Assembly: GCA_028714915.1 (NCBI GenBank)
Contig: JAQTLL010000001.1
Span: 124,001-188,000 of the forward strand
Source: Sulfuricurvum sp.
Lineage (GTDB): Bacteria; Campylobacterota; Campylobacteria; Campylobacterales; Sulfurimonadaceae
Direction: 5' to 3'
Length of the DNA: 64,000 nt
The translations under genes and the position numbers were made by a program. Positions 1-9,526 of this stretch are shown in pieces. Positions within the stretch are counted from its first letter, which is position 1. Each line of letters begins with the position of its first letter. The notes under the pieces were generated by a model, which searched no databases, was not told the origin of the DNA, and saw only the letters and a list, made by a program, of their open reading frames with translations.

Positions 1-125
1 ACGGCAACATATTCGCCGTAAGGGCGCATCTCATCGGCAAGCGCGTATCCCAAGCGAGTAATAGTCTCTTCGTTGAGCTCTTCTTCAAAAATTCCTCGAA
101 TGTCGTATTCACGATAAATGCTCAT
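1..125 (-). CDS. manB: phosphomannomutase/phosphoglucomutase, N-terminal part (cut by window edge)
   Basis: The reading frame runs off the left edge, so only the first 41 codons are present. The start MSIYREYDIRGIFEEEL carries the (F/Y)REYDIRG signature found at the N-terminus of bacterial phosphomannomutase/phosphoglucomutases of the AlgC/ManB type, which interconvert hexose 6- and 1-phosphates for nucleotide-sugar synthesis. The ATG has an AAAGGGAAACT ribosome site and its own -10 box upstream. The family is clear from the motif; whether mannose or glucose is preferred cannot be told from this fragment. Confidence 0.8.
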   Translation of the reverse strand, partial: MSIYREYDIRGIFEEELNEETITRLGYALADEMRPYGEYVA

Positions 126-154
126 AGTTTCCCTTTTAGACTCATAGTAGGAAA

Positions 155-160
155 ATTATA
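155..160 (-). promoter_or_regulatory. -10 box for the phosphomannomutase gene
   Basis: On the minus strand this reads CGC-TATAAT, about 30 nt before the ATG at 125, with a ribosome site between. No -35 box is evident, as is usual for this phylum. Confidence 0.5.
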
Positions 161-171
161 GCGTGAGGTTG

Positions 172-1350
172 TTAAATCGCCCTTTTAAACTCAGGATATG
201 CTTCAAGTCCGCATTCACTGACATCAAGTCCCTGTTGCTGCTCCTCATCGGTTGCACGGAAAGGAAACACTTTATTAATCAGATAGATAACGACAAATGA
301 GACGGTAAAGACGAAAACAGCAATCTCCGCCACCCCTTTGAGCTGATTCAGCAAGGTGATATTTTTCGCCGCATCACTTGCAAAAATTCCCACTGCAAGT
401 GTTCCCCAAATACCATTGACGAGGTGAACAGATAGCGCCCCAACTGGATCATCGATACGCACTTTGTCAAACAACGGAATCGCAACAACGACCAAAAGAC
501 CGCCGATAAATCCTACCGCCAACGCATCATAAAGGGTAAACAGATGCGCTCCTGCCGTTACCGCAACCAACCCGCCAAGGGCACCGTTGAGAATCATCGT
601 AATATCAAAAAGTTTGTAGCGGACATAAATCAAAATTCCGGCTGAAATTGCCCCTGCAAGACCTGCAACATTGGTATTAAAAATCGTCAGAGCAACGCTG
701 TCTGCCAGCTCTTTGGTCGAGATCCCGCCAACAGAACCGCCGTTAAAACCAAACCATCCAATCCACAGCAACATTGCACCCAAAACGACTAAGGGAATAT
801 TCGATGCAGGAATAACGCGCATTTGATCGTGTACATATCGACCCTTACGTGAACCGATGACCAAAATCGCTGCAAGCAACGCCCATCCACCTGTAGAGTG
901 AATCACTGTGGAACCCGCCAAATCAACCATATTAAGATCAAATACAGTATCTTTAAGCCAATCACTTCCCCAGCTGATATTCACCGCTGTCGGATAGATA
1001 AATGCACCCATCACAATCGTAAAAATCGTAAGAGGGAAAAGTTTTGCCCGCTCACCGACACCACCGCTCATAATGTTAATTGCCTTACCGACAAATGCCA
1101 TTTGGAACATAAAAAACGCCCATTTGCTCATCGTAGCACTTTGCAATTCACCAAAAGCCAGCGCATAGCCGACTAAAATAAACGCCATTGACGCAACCGC
1201 ATAAATCATCACGTTGACAGTCAATACGCTGGAAACGTTTTTCGTTCGAACCAAACCTGCTTCGAGCATTGCGAAACCGGGAACCATCAAGATAATAAGA
1301 GTAATAGAGAAAAGGGCGAAAAGGGTATCAATAACGTACGCAGTATCCAT
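172..1350 (-). CDS. amt: ammonium transporter, Amt family (second copy)
   Basis: This 392-residue integral membrane protein belongs to the Amt/MEP/Rh family, which conducts ammonium/ammonia across the inner membrane. The family features GLALAFGE-like and WIGWFGFNGGS segments and the pore histidines (VIHSTGGW, SVHLVNGIWG) are visible. The ATG at 1350 is preferred because it has AAAGGTGTTGC in front; an in-frame ATG at 1383 adds 11 residues and lacks a good ribosome site. It lies downstream of glnK and another amt in the same orientation. It lacks a signal peptide, unlike the first copy, so the two paralogs probably differ in affinity or regulation (inference). Confidence 0.92.
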   Translation of the reverse strand: MDTAYVIDTLFALFSITLIILMVPGFAMLEAGLVRTKNVSSVLTVNVMIYAVASMAFILVGYALAFGELQSATMSKWAFFMFQMAFVGKAINIMSGGVGERAKLFPLTIFTIVMGAFIYPTAVNISWGSDWLKDTVFDLNMVDLAGSTVIHSTGGWALLAAILVIGSRKGRYVHDQMRVIPASNIPLVVLGAMLLWIGWFGFNGGSVGGISTKELADSVALTIFNTNVAGLAGAISAGILIYVRYKLFDITMILNGALGGLVAVTAGAHLFTLYDALAVGFIGGLLVVVAIPLFDKVRIDDPVGALSVHLVNGIWGTLAVGIFASDAAKNITLLNQLKGVAEIAVFVFTVSFVVIYLINKVFPFRATDEEQQQGLDVSECGLEAYPEFKRAI

Positions 1351-1439
1351 GCAACACCTTTGATTTGAGATAAAGGTGTGCATTATATATCCAATCGGAA
1401 AGTTTGGAGAAAAAAAACTGATTAAATTTTAATCAATCT

Positions 1440-1517
1440 CGTCATTCTCAACTCGATCAGGTATCTATCTTTTTGTATTTAAGAGCACTGGATTCCCAAT
1501 CAAGTTGGGAATGACGG
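1440..1517. repeat. dispersed palindromic repeat, family 1, downstream of glnK
   Basis: The core TTCCCAA-TCAAG-TTGGGAA (1493-1511) is a perfect 7-bp stem inside a GGATTCCC...GGGAATGACGG frame. A diverged half copy in the opposite sense (GTCATTCTCAACTCGAT) sits at 1441. The same GTCATTCCC...GGGAATCCAGC frame recurs at several other places in the window. Here it could also help end glnK transcription, though there is no T-run. Confidence 0.6.
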
Positions 1518-1522
1518 TGTTA

Positions 1523-1873
<351 letters not shown>

Positions 1874-3202
1874 TTATAGGTTAAAGCCACGTTCACCGTG
1901 TACTGACTCATCAAGACCCATGCTCTCTTCTTCATCATTAACACGTGATCCGCCTGTAATTGCCATCGCGATATAATACACTACAACCGTTCCAATCAAG
2001 GTAAATGCGCCAACAATTGCAACCGATTCAAGCTGTACCATAATTTGTTCCAGTCGATCACCTGAGGCTTTAAGAGGACCATCCCATAATAATGCTTTAT
2101 CATTTACAGCGAAGATACCAGTCGCAATTGCACCCCAAAGACCCGCCAGAAAGTGAACGCCAAACGCATCCAAACTATCATCGTAACCTAACTTTTTCTT
2201 CATAACCATAACACCGAAGAATGCGATTATCGCACCGGAGATACCGATAAGGAAAGCACCTTGAACCAAAACAAAACCCGCTGCCGGAGTAATCGCAACC
2301 AGTCCTGCAATAGCACCTGTAGCTGCACCAAGGAGTGTCACTTTTTTGAAAACAACATATTCCAATGCAATCCACGTAATGGTTGCAACAGAAGCAGCAA
2401 TGGTTGTAGTTAAATACGCAACACCAGCGATTGCATTAGCACCAAATGCTGATCCGCCGTTAAAACCGTACCAACCAAACCATAGCAATCCTGCACCCAA
2501 AGCGGTCAAAATAACACTTGCGGGCTTCATAGCCGTTTTTGGATAACCGGCACGTTTACCAACCAAAAGAGCCAATACCAAACCGGCCAAACCTCCGTTC
2601 ATATGAACAACCGTACCCCCTGCGAAATCAAGAGCGCCTTCGTTGAAAAGATAACCGCCACCCCACACCATGTGCGTAATCGGAGCATAAACAGCCAGAA
2701 CCCAAATTGCAACAAAAACCATCCATGTCGAGAACTTAATACGCTCAATAACCGAACCTGATGCAATTGCAACGGTAATAGCCGCAAACGTCCCTTGAAA
2801 CACGACAAATACATATTTAGGATAGAGCTGACCGAGATCAACGCTTGCAAATTCTTTCCAACTGATACCATTAAGCATAACATTGCCAAATCCGCCGATA
2901 ACTTGATTCAATGGACCTTCCATTGTTCCAAACGCCAATGAATATCCGGCAATAATCCAAACGATAAAACCAACGGTAAATGCACCAAATACCATTGCGT
3001 ACGTATTAAGTATATTTTTTGCTCTTGTCATACCGCCGTAAAATAGCGCCAATCCAACCGGTGTCATAAGCATTACTAATGCTGTTGACATCATCATCCA
3101 TGCCGTATCACCTGAATTAAGTACAGGTTCAACCACAGCAGCCGCATCTTCTGCCAATGCCAGCATCGGCAAAAGCAATAGTGATAAAATGAATTTCTTC
3201 AT
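1874..3202 (-). CDS. amt: ammonium transporter, Amt family, with signal peptide (first copy)
   Basis: This is a 442-residue ammonium channel with a cleavable-looking signal (MKKFILSLLLLPMLALA, then acidic residues), as in AmtB of many proteobacteria. Pore histidines occur in GTVVHMNGGLAG and FGVHFLAGLWGAIATG, and LLWFGWYGFNGGS is the family hallmark. The ATG at 3202 is chosen because AAAGGAG lies 8 nt upstream; an ATG two codons earlier (3208) would be only 3 nt from it. It forms an apparent operon with glnK and the second amt. No convincing nitrogen-type sigma-54 promoter was found in the 130 nt upstream. Confidence 0.94.
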   Translation of the reverse strand: MKKFILSLLLLPMLALAEDAAAVVEPVLNSGDTAWMMMSTALVMLMTPVGLALFYGGMTRAKNILNTYAMVFGAFTVGFIVWIIAGYSLAFGTMEGPLNQVIGGFGNVMLNGISWKEFASVDLGQLYPKYVFVVFQGTFAAITVAIASGSVIERIKFSTWMVFVAIWVLAVYAPITHMVWGGGYLFNEGALDFAGGTVVHMNGGLAGLVLALLVGKRAGYPKTAMKPASVILTALGAGLLWFGWYGFNGGSAFGANAIAGVAYLTTTIAASVATITWIALEYVVFKKVTLLGAATGAIAGLVAITPAAGFVLVQGAFLIGISGAIIAFFGVMVMKKKLGYDDSLDAFGVHFLAGLWGAIATGIFAVNDKALLWDGPLKASGDRLEQIMVQLESVAIVGAFTLIGTVVVYYIAMAITGGSRVNDEEESMGLDESVHGERGFNL

Positions 3203-3338
3203 CTTCATTTCTCCTTTCAGGGTATATATTATCAAAAACTCAACCACCATTCTACAGATAAAACAAAACACTTATCTGCAAACAAGTGCTTAAAATTTAA
3301 TCACCTTCTTCTCTTATAAAGATTAAGCCTCATTGAGC

Positions 3339-3344
3339 TATAAT
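3339..3344 (+). promoter_or_regulatory. -10 box for gyrA
   Basis: The sequence GAGC-TATAAT-CG lies 33 nt before the gyrA ATG. No -35 match is visible. Confidence 0.6.
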
Positions 3345-3377
3345 CGAAAACTTAATCTTCACTTTTTCGGGGACTGC

Positions 3378-5867
3378 ATGAACGATCTGCTAGACAACAG
3401 CGAAATTCACGATATTAATATAGAAGACACACTCAAGAGCAGTTATCTTGACTATTCTATGAGTGTTATCATCGGACGGGCATTGCCTGATGTACGCGAT
3501 GGACTTAAACCGGTTCATCGACGTATTTTGTATGCAATGGACAAACTGAGTCTCTCAGCCGGTGCTAAATACAAAAAATCAGCCCGTATCGTCGGTGACG
3601 TAATCGGACAATACCATCCGCACGGTGATACCTCTGTTTATGATGCGCTTGTCCGTATGGCACAGCCGTTCGCGATGCGAATGCCGCTTGTAGATGGTCA
3701 GGGGAACTTTGGTTCTGTCGATGGAGACAATGCAGCCGCGATGCGTTATACCGAAGCACGCATGACCCGCTACGCAGGAGAACTTCTCAAAGATCTCGAA
3801 AAAGATACGGTCAATATGGTAGAAAACTACGATGGTACAACCGTTGAACCTGTCGTTCTTCCTGCACGTGTCCCTAATCTTCTTATTAATGGTTCCAGCG
3901 GTATCGCAGTAGGAATGGCTACTAATATTCCTCCTCATAATCCAAAAGAAGTTCTTAGTGCATTGGTGCATCTTATGGATAATCCTAACGCCTCACTCAT
4001 CGAGATTATGCAGTTTATTAAAGCTCCTGACTTTCCTACCGGTGGAACAATTTACGGTAAAAAAGGTATTTTAGATGCATACGAAACAGGTCGTGGACGT
4101 ATCCGCGTACGTGCCAAAACTCATATCGAGAAAAAAGCCAATAAAGACGTTATCGTTATTGATGAGCTTCCGTATCAAGTCAATAAAGCGCGTCTTATCG
4201 AAACCATCGCTGATTTAGTCAAAGATAAATACATCGAGGGAATCAGCGAAATTCGTGATGAATCAGATCGCGAAGGAATTCGTGTCGTTATCGAGCTCAA
4301 GCGTGATGCGATGAGTGAAATTGTCTTGAACAATCTTTACAAATCTACTAATATGGAAACAACTTTCGGGATTATTATGCTTTCGGTTTTCAACCAAGAG
4401 CCTCGTATATTCTCACTCCTTGAAATGCTGGGTCATTTTGTTAATCACCGTAAAACAGTCATTATTCGTCGAACGATTTTTGATCTTGAAAAAGCAAAAG
4501 CACGTGCCCATATCTTGGAAGGTTTGAAAAAAGCTCTCGACCATATTGAAGCAATTATCAAACTGATCCGCGCAAGCAAAGATGGCGAAAATGCTAAAAA
4601 TGGCTTGATTGAAGAGTTTGGTTTCTCCCCTATCCAAGCACAAGCAATTTTGGATATGCGTCTTCAACGTCTTACAGGTCTTGAGCGTGAAAAAATTGAA
4701 AATGAGCTTAAAGAAATTCTGGCACACGTCGAGTATCTAGAGAGCATTCTTCGAAGCGAAGAGGTCCTCAAAGATATTATCAAAGGTGAATTTGTTGAAC
4801 TCTTAGAGCAGTTTAATGTTGATCGTGTCACCGAAATCGAAGACAACTACGACGACATCAACATCGAAGATTTGATCCCGAATGAGCCGATGGTTGTTAC
4901 TATCAGCCACCGTGGCTACATCAAACGGGTTCCTCTTGTAGCGTATGAAAAACAGCGTCGCGGAGGTAAGGGCAAAATCGCCGTCACCACCTACGATGAT
5001 GACTTTATCGAAAAATTCTTTACCTGTAATACCCACGATACCTTAATGTTCGTTACCGATCGCGGACAGCTCCACTGGCTCAAAGTGTACAAAATCCCAG
5101 AAGGATCTCGTACCGCAAAAGGTAAAGCAGTCGTCAATCTCATTAATCTCGAAGCCGATGAAAAAATCCGCTCAATCATCCCGACCAGTGATTTTGATGA
5201 AAATAAATCACTCGTATTCTTTACTCAAAACGGAGTAGTCAAACGTACCGCTCTCAATGAATTCTCAAACGTTCGAAGCAACGGAGTTCGTGCAATTGTC
5301 CTCGATGATGACGATGCTCTTATTACCGCGTATATCGCAACCGAAGAGACCAAATATCTCTTTATCGTGACCAAATACGCCCAATGTATCAAATTTGAGA
5401 TCGAAAAAACCCGTGACCAAGGACGAAGCACGCGCGGTGTCCGTGGTATTAAATTCAAAATTGAAGGCGACGTAGTTGTCGATGCCAATATCATTAAAAA
5501 TGATGAGCAAGAAATTTTGATGGTAAGTGAAAAAGGGATTGGGAAGCGTACCACTGCTGAAGAATATCGTCTTACAAACCGTGCAGGAACGGGCGTTATT
5601 GCAATGAAACTCAACAGTAAAACAGGAACCACTGTCGTAGGCTGTCTCATGGTCGATGAAACGATGGATATGATGGCGCTTACCAAAGCCGGGAAAATGA
5701 TCCGTGTTGATATGCAAACCATTGCCAAATCAGGACGCAATACCAGCGGTGTCTACATTATCAAAGGTGATGATGTAAAAAGTATCTCTCGTTGTCCAAA
5801 AAAAGAAGACGATGATGAGGATGGAGAAGAGAGTGAAACCGAAGAAGGAACGCTAATTTTGGAATAG
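3378..5867 (+). CDS. gyrA: DNA gyrase subunit A
   Basis: The 829-residue GyrA breaks and rejoins DNA in the A2B2 gyrase that introduces negative supercoils. The catalytic tyrosine is Tyr124 ([11 protein letters not shown]). The quinolone region [17 protein letters not shown] has Thr85 and Asp89, the wild-type pattern for this phylum. The GyrA-box QRRGGKG, needed for DNA wrapping, is present in the C-terminal domain, which ends in an acidic tail ([15 protein letters not shown]). The ATG at 3378 is chosen over an earlier in-frame codon because GGGGA precedes it and the protein then begins in the usual place. It heads the conserved gyrA-flgP-flgQ-flgR-asd order. Confidence 0.98.
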   Translation: MNDLLDNSEIHDINIEDTLKSSYLDYSMSVIIGRALPDVRDGLKPVHRRILYAMDKLSLSAGAKYKKSARIVGDVIGQYHPHGDTSVYDALVRMAQPFAMRMPLVDGQGNFGSVDGDNAAAMRYTEARMTRYAGELLKDLEKDTVNMVENYDGTTVEPVVLPARVPNLLINGSSGIAVGMATNIPPHNPKEVLSALVHLMDNPNASLIEIMQFIKAPDFPTGGTIYGKKGILDAYETGRGRIRVRAKTHIEKKANKDVIVIDELPYQVNKARLIETIADLVKDKYIEGISEIRDESDREGIRVVIELKRDAMSEIVLNNLYKSTNMETTFGIIMLSVFNQEPRIFSLLEMLGHFVNHRKTVIIRRTIFDLEKAKARAHILEGLKKALDHIEAIIKLIRASKDGENAKNGLIEEFGFSPIQAQAILDMRLQRLTGLEREKIENELKEILAHVEYLESILRSEEVLKDIIKGEFVELLEQFNVDRVTEIEDNYDDINIEDLIPNEPMVVTISHRGYIKRVPLVAYEKQRRGGKGKIAVTTYDDDFIEKFFTCNTHDTLMFVTDRGQLHWLKVYKIPEGSRTAKGKAVVNLINLEADEKIRSIIPTSDFDENKSLVFFTQNGVVKRTALNEFSNVRSNGVRAIVLDDDDALITAYIATEETKYLFIVTKYAQCIKFEIEKTRDQGRSTRGVRGIKFKIEGDVVVDANIIKNDEQEILMVSEKGIGKRTTAEEYRLTNRAGTGVIAMKLNSKTGTTVVGCLMVDETMDMMALTKAGKMIRVDMQTIAKSGRNTSGVYIIKGDDVKSISRCPKKEDDDEDGEESETEEGTLILE

Positions 5868-5891
5868 TATTTGCTTTAGTCAGATACTATT
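5863..5891. terminator. inverted repeat at the end of gyrA
   Basis: AATAGTAT and ATACTATT form a perfect 8-bp stem with a 13-nt loop starting at the gyrA stop codon. There is no T-run, so termination is possible but unproven; it could also be an operator or an mRNA-stabilising stem. Confidence 0.35.
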
Positions 5892-5914
5892 TAGCCTATT
5901 AAAGGAACTTAACT

Positions 5915-6367
5915 ATGAAATATTCAGCAGCTTTGGCATTTCTTCTAAGCGTATCTGCCTTGCAAACTGGTCTCTATGCCGCCAATGATGATGTAAAAGT
6001 TCGATGCGTCTACAGCGGAACAGATGGTAATTGTGTAGAACCATCTCTGGCTTCATCTCAGCAGCTTGTCATCACTGTTTACGGTCAAGGAGTTGCTCCT
6101 AGCGTAACCGCATCCCCTGCACAAGCATATGCTCTGGCAAAACGTGCTGCACTCGCCGATGGATACCGTCAGATTGCAGAACGGATTAAAGGTGTTCATG
6201 TTGAAGGGCAAGACTCCGTCAAAAACATGATGCTTCAACGCTCAAGCGTTCGTACCTCGGTCGATGCCATGGTTCGTGGTGCCAATGTCATGGATACAAC
6301 GTTCAAAGACGGTTTATGCGAAGTCGAACTCGAAATCGTCATCTCTTACTCACAGCTTTCCAAATAA
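5915..6367 (+). CDS. flgP: FlgP-like LPP20-family flagellar motor disc protein
   Basis: This 150-residue secreted protein has a signal peptide (MKYSAALAFLLSVSALQTGLYA) and an LPP20-type core (VYGQGVAPSVTASPAQAYAL, AKRAALADGYRQIAERI). C. jejuni FlgP builds the large outer-membrane-associated disc of the flagellar motor needed for high torque. The place between gyrA and a FlgR-type regulator matches C. jejuni. Unlike classical FlgP lipoproteins I see no clear lipobox at the cleavage site, so membrane anchoring may differ. AAAGGAAC precedes the ATG. Confidence 0.75.
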   Translation: MKYSAALAFLLSVSALQTGLYAANDDVKVRCVYSGTDGNCVEPSLASSQQLVITVYGQGVAPSVTASPAQAYALAKRAALADGYRQIAERIKGVHVEGQDSVKNMMLQRSSVRTSVDAMVRGANVMDTTFKDGLCEVELEIVISYSQLSK

Positions 6368-6720
6368 TCAGTGCGTGTGCGCTGATGGGGGATGATTTCC
6401 TCATCGGTTATCGCATTACTACCCAAAATTCCACCATTCATGCTGAAAATCTCTCTGTATCCAAATCAATGACCCCCTGTATCGGAGTAAAAAAAAACAC
6501 CCTAATCCTCCCTCGCGAATCCAATGAAGTTTTAGAGACTACTTTGCGTCATAATGAAGAAGAATTTTTCACCTTCGTAACACACCAAACTCTCCATTTG
6601 CAAAGTCACCAAGCTATTGGGGGACAAGTTCACAGCTCCACTGAAACCCTCACCCTTCCAACACACTGCTATGCAGTCGAGTTTAATGATGACACTGCTA
6701 CAATAACCTTATTACAATAA
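6316..6720 (+). CDS. flgQ: FlgQ-position protein, putative secreted flagellar accessory protein
   Basis: The 134-residue frame starts inside flgP (52-nt overlap). Its N-terminus looks like a signal peptide: a basic stretch MRSRTRNRH followed by hydrophobic LLLTAFQIISACALMG. No ribosome site is seen, so translation would depend on coupling to flgP. The remainder has no motif I recognise. In C. jejuni flgQ lies between flgP and flgR and stabilises FlgP, so the call rests on position, size and export signal rather than on sequence similarity. A later ATG at 6385 would remove the signal. Confidence 0.55.
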   Translation: MRSRTRNRHLLLTAFQIISACALMGDDFLIGYRITTQNSTIHAENLSVSKSMTPCIGVKKNTLILPRESNEVLETTLRHNEEEFFTFVTHQTLHLQSHQAIGGQVHSSTETLTLPTHCYAVEFNDDTATITLLQ

Positions 6721-6734
6721 GGGATTTATCCACC

Positions 6735-7889
6735 ATGAAAATTGCCATCGTTGAAGACGATATTAATATGCGCAAATCGCTCGAAATTGCTATGGCAGAG
6801 TATCCGCATTACGAGGTACATACCTTTAAAAATTCCAAAGACGCCCTGAAAAAACTGGATGAATCGTTTGAGCTTATCATCAGCGACATCAACATGCCGG
6901 GGATGGACGGTATTGAATTTGCCAAAACTCTGGCAGGGAAATATGAAATTATTTTTATTACGGGCAACGCAACCCTTTCACGTGCAATCGAATCAATTCA
7001 GCTAGGGGTCAAAGACTTCTTGCTCAAACCTTTTGAAATCGAAACACTTGTAGCCGCCATCGAACGAAGTGCTACGGTACAAAAAAAGAGTAAAAAAACT
7101 GCCCCCAAATGTGCCCTTAAATCAGGCTCTTTTTTAGGGACCTCCCCTGCTCTTGAAAAACTCCTTATCTATATTGACAAAGCCGCACGGACAGATGCAA
7201 GCATACTATTACTGGGTGAAAGCGGTGTAGGTAAAGAGGTGTTCGCCTGCCATATTCATGAAAAGTCGCCACGTAATGACAAACCTTTTATTGCCATCAA
7301 TATGGCGGCAATTCCTGAAAATTTGATTGAGAGTGAACTCTTTGGATTTGAAAAAGGGTCTTTCACCGATGCCATAGAGACTAAAATCGGGCAATTCGAA
7401 CTCGCTAGCGGAGGAACTCTCTTTCTCGATGAAATTGCAGAAATGCCCTATCCCCTCCAAGCAAAGCTGTTACGGGTATTGCAAGAGCGTGAAATCAGAC
7501 GGCTTGGCTCCTCGAAAAGTATCAAAATCGACGTTCGAATCATTTGTGCCACCAACGCCAATTTACAGCAAAATATCCAAGAGGGGAAATTTAGAGAAGA
7601 CCTTTATTACCGACTCAATACTATCCCCCTTACCATCCCCCCTCTTCGTGAACGATGTGAAGAGATACTCCCGATTGCAACCTCCGTCTTAGAGCAAAAC
7701 TGCACCCAATATAACTTTAATGCCAAAGCCTTTGATGATGAAGCCAAAGCCGCCTTACAGCTCTACACATGGCCGGGAAATATTCGTGAACTTATCTCCG
7801 TCGTTGAACGTGCTGCGATACTCAGCGATGGAGATCGGATCAGCGTCAATGACTTGTTTTTAGAAGCACGAGGATTTGGGCGAATTTAA
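6735..7889 (+). CDS. flgR: FlgR, sigma-54-dependent response regulator lacking a DNA-binding domain
   Basis: The 384-residue protein has a receiver domain (phospho-acceptor Asp51 in SDINMPGMDG, residues 1-115) and an AAA+ sigma-54 activation domain (Walker A GESGVGKE 161-168, Walker B GTLFLDE). It ends directly after the AAA+ lid (WPGNIRELISVVERAA), with no Fis-type helix-turn-helix. The sigma-54 contact loop reads GSFTDA at 208-213 rather than GAFTGA. FlgR, phosphorylated by FlgS, turns on rod and hook genes in Campylobacter and Helicobacter; H. pylori FlgR also lacks the DNA-binding domain. The flgP/flgQ context supports the name. Confidence 0.88.
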   Translation: MKIAIVEDDINMRKSLEIAMAEYPHYEVHTFKNSKDALKKLDESFELIISDINMPGMDGIEFAKTLAGKYEIIFITGNATLSRAIESIQLGVKDFLLKPFEIETLVAAIERSATVQKKSKKTAPKCALKSGSFLGTSPALEKLLIYIDKAARTDASILLLGESGVGKEVFACHIHEKSPRNDKPFIAINMAAIPENLIESELFGFEKGSFTDAIETKIGQFELASGGTLFLDEIAEMPYPLQAKLLRVLQEREIRRLGSSKSIKIDVRIICATNANLQQNIQEGKFREDLYYRLNTIPLTIPPLRERCEEILPIATSVLEQNCTQYNFNAKAFDDEAKAALQLYTWPGNIRELISVVERAAILSDGDRISVNDLFLEARGFGRI

Positions 7890-7916
7890 TACAGTTTTTT
7901 TCAAGCCCCTATTCGC

Positions 7917-7922
7917 TATAAT
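7917..7922 (+). promoter_or_regulatory. -10 box for asd
   Basis: TTCGC-TATAAT-CG lies 34 nt before the asd ATG, in the gap after flgR, so asd can be transcribed independently of the flagellar genes. Confidence 0.55.
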
Positions 7923-7956
7923 CGCAAAATTATTATCCACTTTTAGGAACTTATCC

Positions 7957-8985
7957 ATGAAACGTTATAACGTCGCGATTGTTGGTGCTAGCGGTGCCGT
8001 CGGTGAAGAAATCTTACGTGTTTTTGAGGAAATTGACTTTCCTTTTGCAAAAATAATCCCTCTTGCCAGTACACGAAGTGTCGGGAAAACAGTCACGTTT
8101 AATGATGTAGAACTCCCCATTCAAGAACTAACAAAGACTATTTTTGATGAAGAAAACATTGAAATCGCCCTCTTTAGTGCAGGAGGAAGCATATCCGCTG
8201 AATTTGCTCCTTACGCAGCAGCGGCAGGGGCAGTCGTTATCGACAATACCAGTCATTTTCGGATGTTTGAAGATGTCCCTCTTGTTGTCCCTGAAGTTAA
8301 TCCAGAAGACATTGCTCAATGGCGTAACCGTGGTATCATCGCCAATCCAAACTGTTCTACTATTCAAATGGTTCAAGCACTCAAGCCTCTTGATGATGCC
8401 TATGACTTGCAACGCATTGATGTAAGCACCTATCAAGCAACCTCCGGTGCCGGTAAATCGGCAATGGAAGAACTTGTTGAACAAATGCAGGCTTTTTTTG
8501 CCTTTAAACTCGATGACGTTGAACCAAAAAAGTTTCCTCACCGCATCGCTCTCAATGCTATTCCTCAAATCGATTCATTTACCGATACGGGATACACCAA
8601 AGAAGAGCTCAAAATGGTCAATGAGACCCAAAAAATAATGCACAAAGACATTGAAGTAAGTGCAACCTGTGTCCGTATTCCAACTCTTCGCGGTCACGCG
8701 GAAACGCTTACCCTCACCTTTGATGGTGCTGTCAATGCGGATGAAGCACGTGAACTCTTGCGTAAAGCACCGAACATTATCGTTTTGGATACGCCAGAAG
8801 AAAGCATCTACCCGATGCCATCTCTGTGTATGGATCAAAATGAAACTTTTGTAGGACGTATCCGCAATGATTTGTATCGTGACAATGTCCTTCACTTATG
8901 GGTTGTTGCAGACAATCTTCGTGTAGGTGCAGCCACCAATGCCGTGCGAATCGCCCAAAAATGGGTAGAGATGCAAGGAAATTAA
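7957..8985 (+). CDS. asd: aspartate-semialdehyde dehydrogenase
   Basis: This 342-residue enzyme reduces aspartyl phosphate to aspartate semialdehyde with NADPH, a step shared by lysine/diaminopimelate, threonine and methionine synthesis. The nucleotide-binding loop is VGASGAVGEEIL near the N-terminus, and the catalytic cysteine lies in NPNCSTIQM. A GAGKSAMEEL segment follows the substrate-binding region. The ATG at 7957 has AGGA 8 nt upstream and gives the standard N-terminus. Its position after flgR is conserved with C. jejuni. Confidence 0.97.
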   Translation: MKRYNVAIVGASGAVGEEILRVFEEIDFPFAKIIPLASTRSVGKTVTFNDVELPIQELTKTIFDEENIEIALFSAGGSISAEFAPYAAAAGAVVIDNTSHFRMFEDVPLVVPEVNPEDIAQWRNRGIIANPNCSTIQMVQALKPLDDAYDLQRIDVSTYQATSGAGKSAMEELVEQMQAFFAFKLDDVEPKKFPHRIALNAIPQIDSFTDTGYTKEELKMVNETQKIMHKDIEVSATCVRIPTLRGHAETLTLTFDGAVNADEARELLRKAPNIIVLDTPEESIYPMPSLCMDQNETFVGRIRNDLYRDNVLHLWVVADNLRVGAATNAVRIAQKWVEMQGN

Positions 8986-8987
8986 CC

Positions 8988-9515
8988 ATGGGCTTCCTTG
9001 AAAAATTATTTGAACATGGGCTTTGGAGTTCACGTTTTATTATCATTTTAGCAGTAGTTTTTGGCCTTGTAGGTGCTGTTTTGCTCTTTGCTGTTGCAAG
9101 TTTTGACGTCTATAATACTGCTTTTTATGTTATTAATACCTATACTACCTATTCTCATCCAGAGCACTTTCATGAAGAGGTTGTAGGCGGTATCATCGGT
9201 GCAGTTGATTTATACCTCATTGGTGTCATTATGATCATCTTCTCCTTTGGTCTTTATGAGCTTTTTATCTCCGATATTGATCCGGCAAAAGATGAAGATG
9301 GACACGAAAATCAACTTCTAGCCGTCCATTCCCTTGACCAGCTAAAAGACAAGATTTCAAAAGTCATTGTTATGGTTCTCGTTGTCGGTTTTTTCCAAAA
9401 AGTGGGGCATACCCAGTTTACTGGAGCTTTAGAGCTACTTTACCTAGCGCTTTCAATCACTGCAGTTGCAGTAGGTCTTTACTTTTTAAGTAAAGTGGGT
9501 CATCACGAACACTAA
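8988..9515 (+). CDS. YqhA-family (UPF0114) inner-membrane protein
   Basis: The 175-residue protein has about four membrane segments (residues roughly 15-40, 60-82, 115-135 and 140-160) separated by a charged loop (DIDPAKDEDGHENQ). It resembles the YqhA/UPF0114 family, whose function is unknown to me. It begins 2 nt after asd with AAGGA in the asd tail, so the two are co-translated. The same neighbour follows asd in C. jejuni. Confidence 0.75.
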   Translation: MGFLEKLFEHGLWSSRFIIILAVVFGLVGAVLLFAVASFDVYNTAFYVINTYTTYSHPEHFHEEVVGGIIGAVDLYLIGVIMIIFSFGLYELFISDIDPAKDEDGHENQLLAVHSLDQLKDKISKVIVMVLVVGFFQKVGHTQFTGALELLYLALSITAVAVGLYFLSKVGHHEH

Positions 9516-9526
9516 AGGAATAATAA

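Noticed and set aside
3270..3300. Possible sigma-54 promoter upstream of the first amt
   Set aside because: The minus strand has AAGCACTTGTTTGCAG, but the spacing between the GC elements is 1 nt too short and the -24 GG is missing, so it fails the consensus.
3600..3650. Possible quinolone-resistance change in GyrA
   Set aside because: Thr85 and Asp89 are the usual residues for this phylum (C. jejuni Thr86 and Asp90), so no resistance substitution is seen.
5225..5740. Minus-strand open frame of 171 codons opposite gyrA
   Set aside because: It lies entirely within the gyrA C-terminal domain, has no promoter or ribosome site, and its composition is that of a codon shadow.
8128..8568. Minus-strand 146-codon frame opposite asd
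   Set aside because: It is fully contained in a well-supported asd gene and shows no start signals or motifs.
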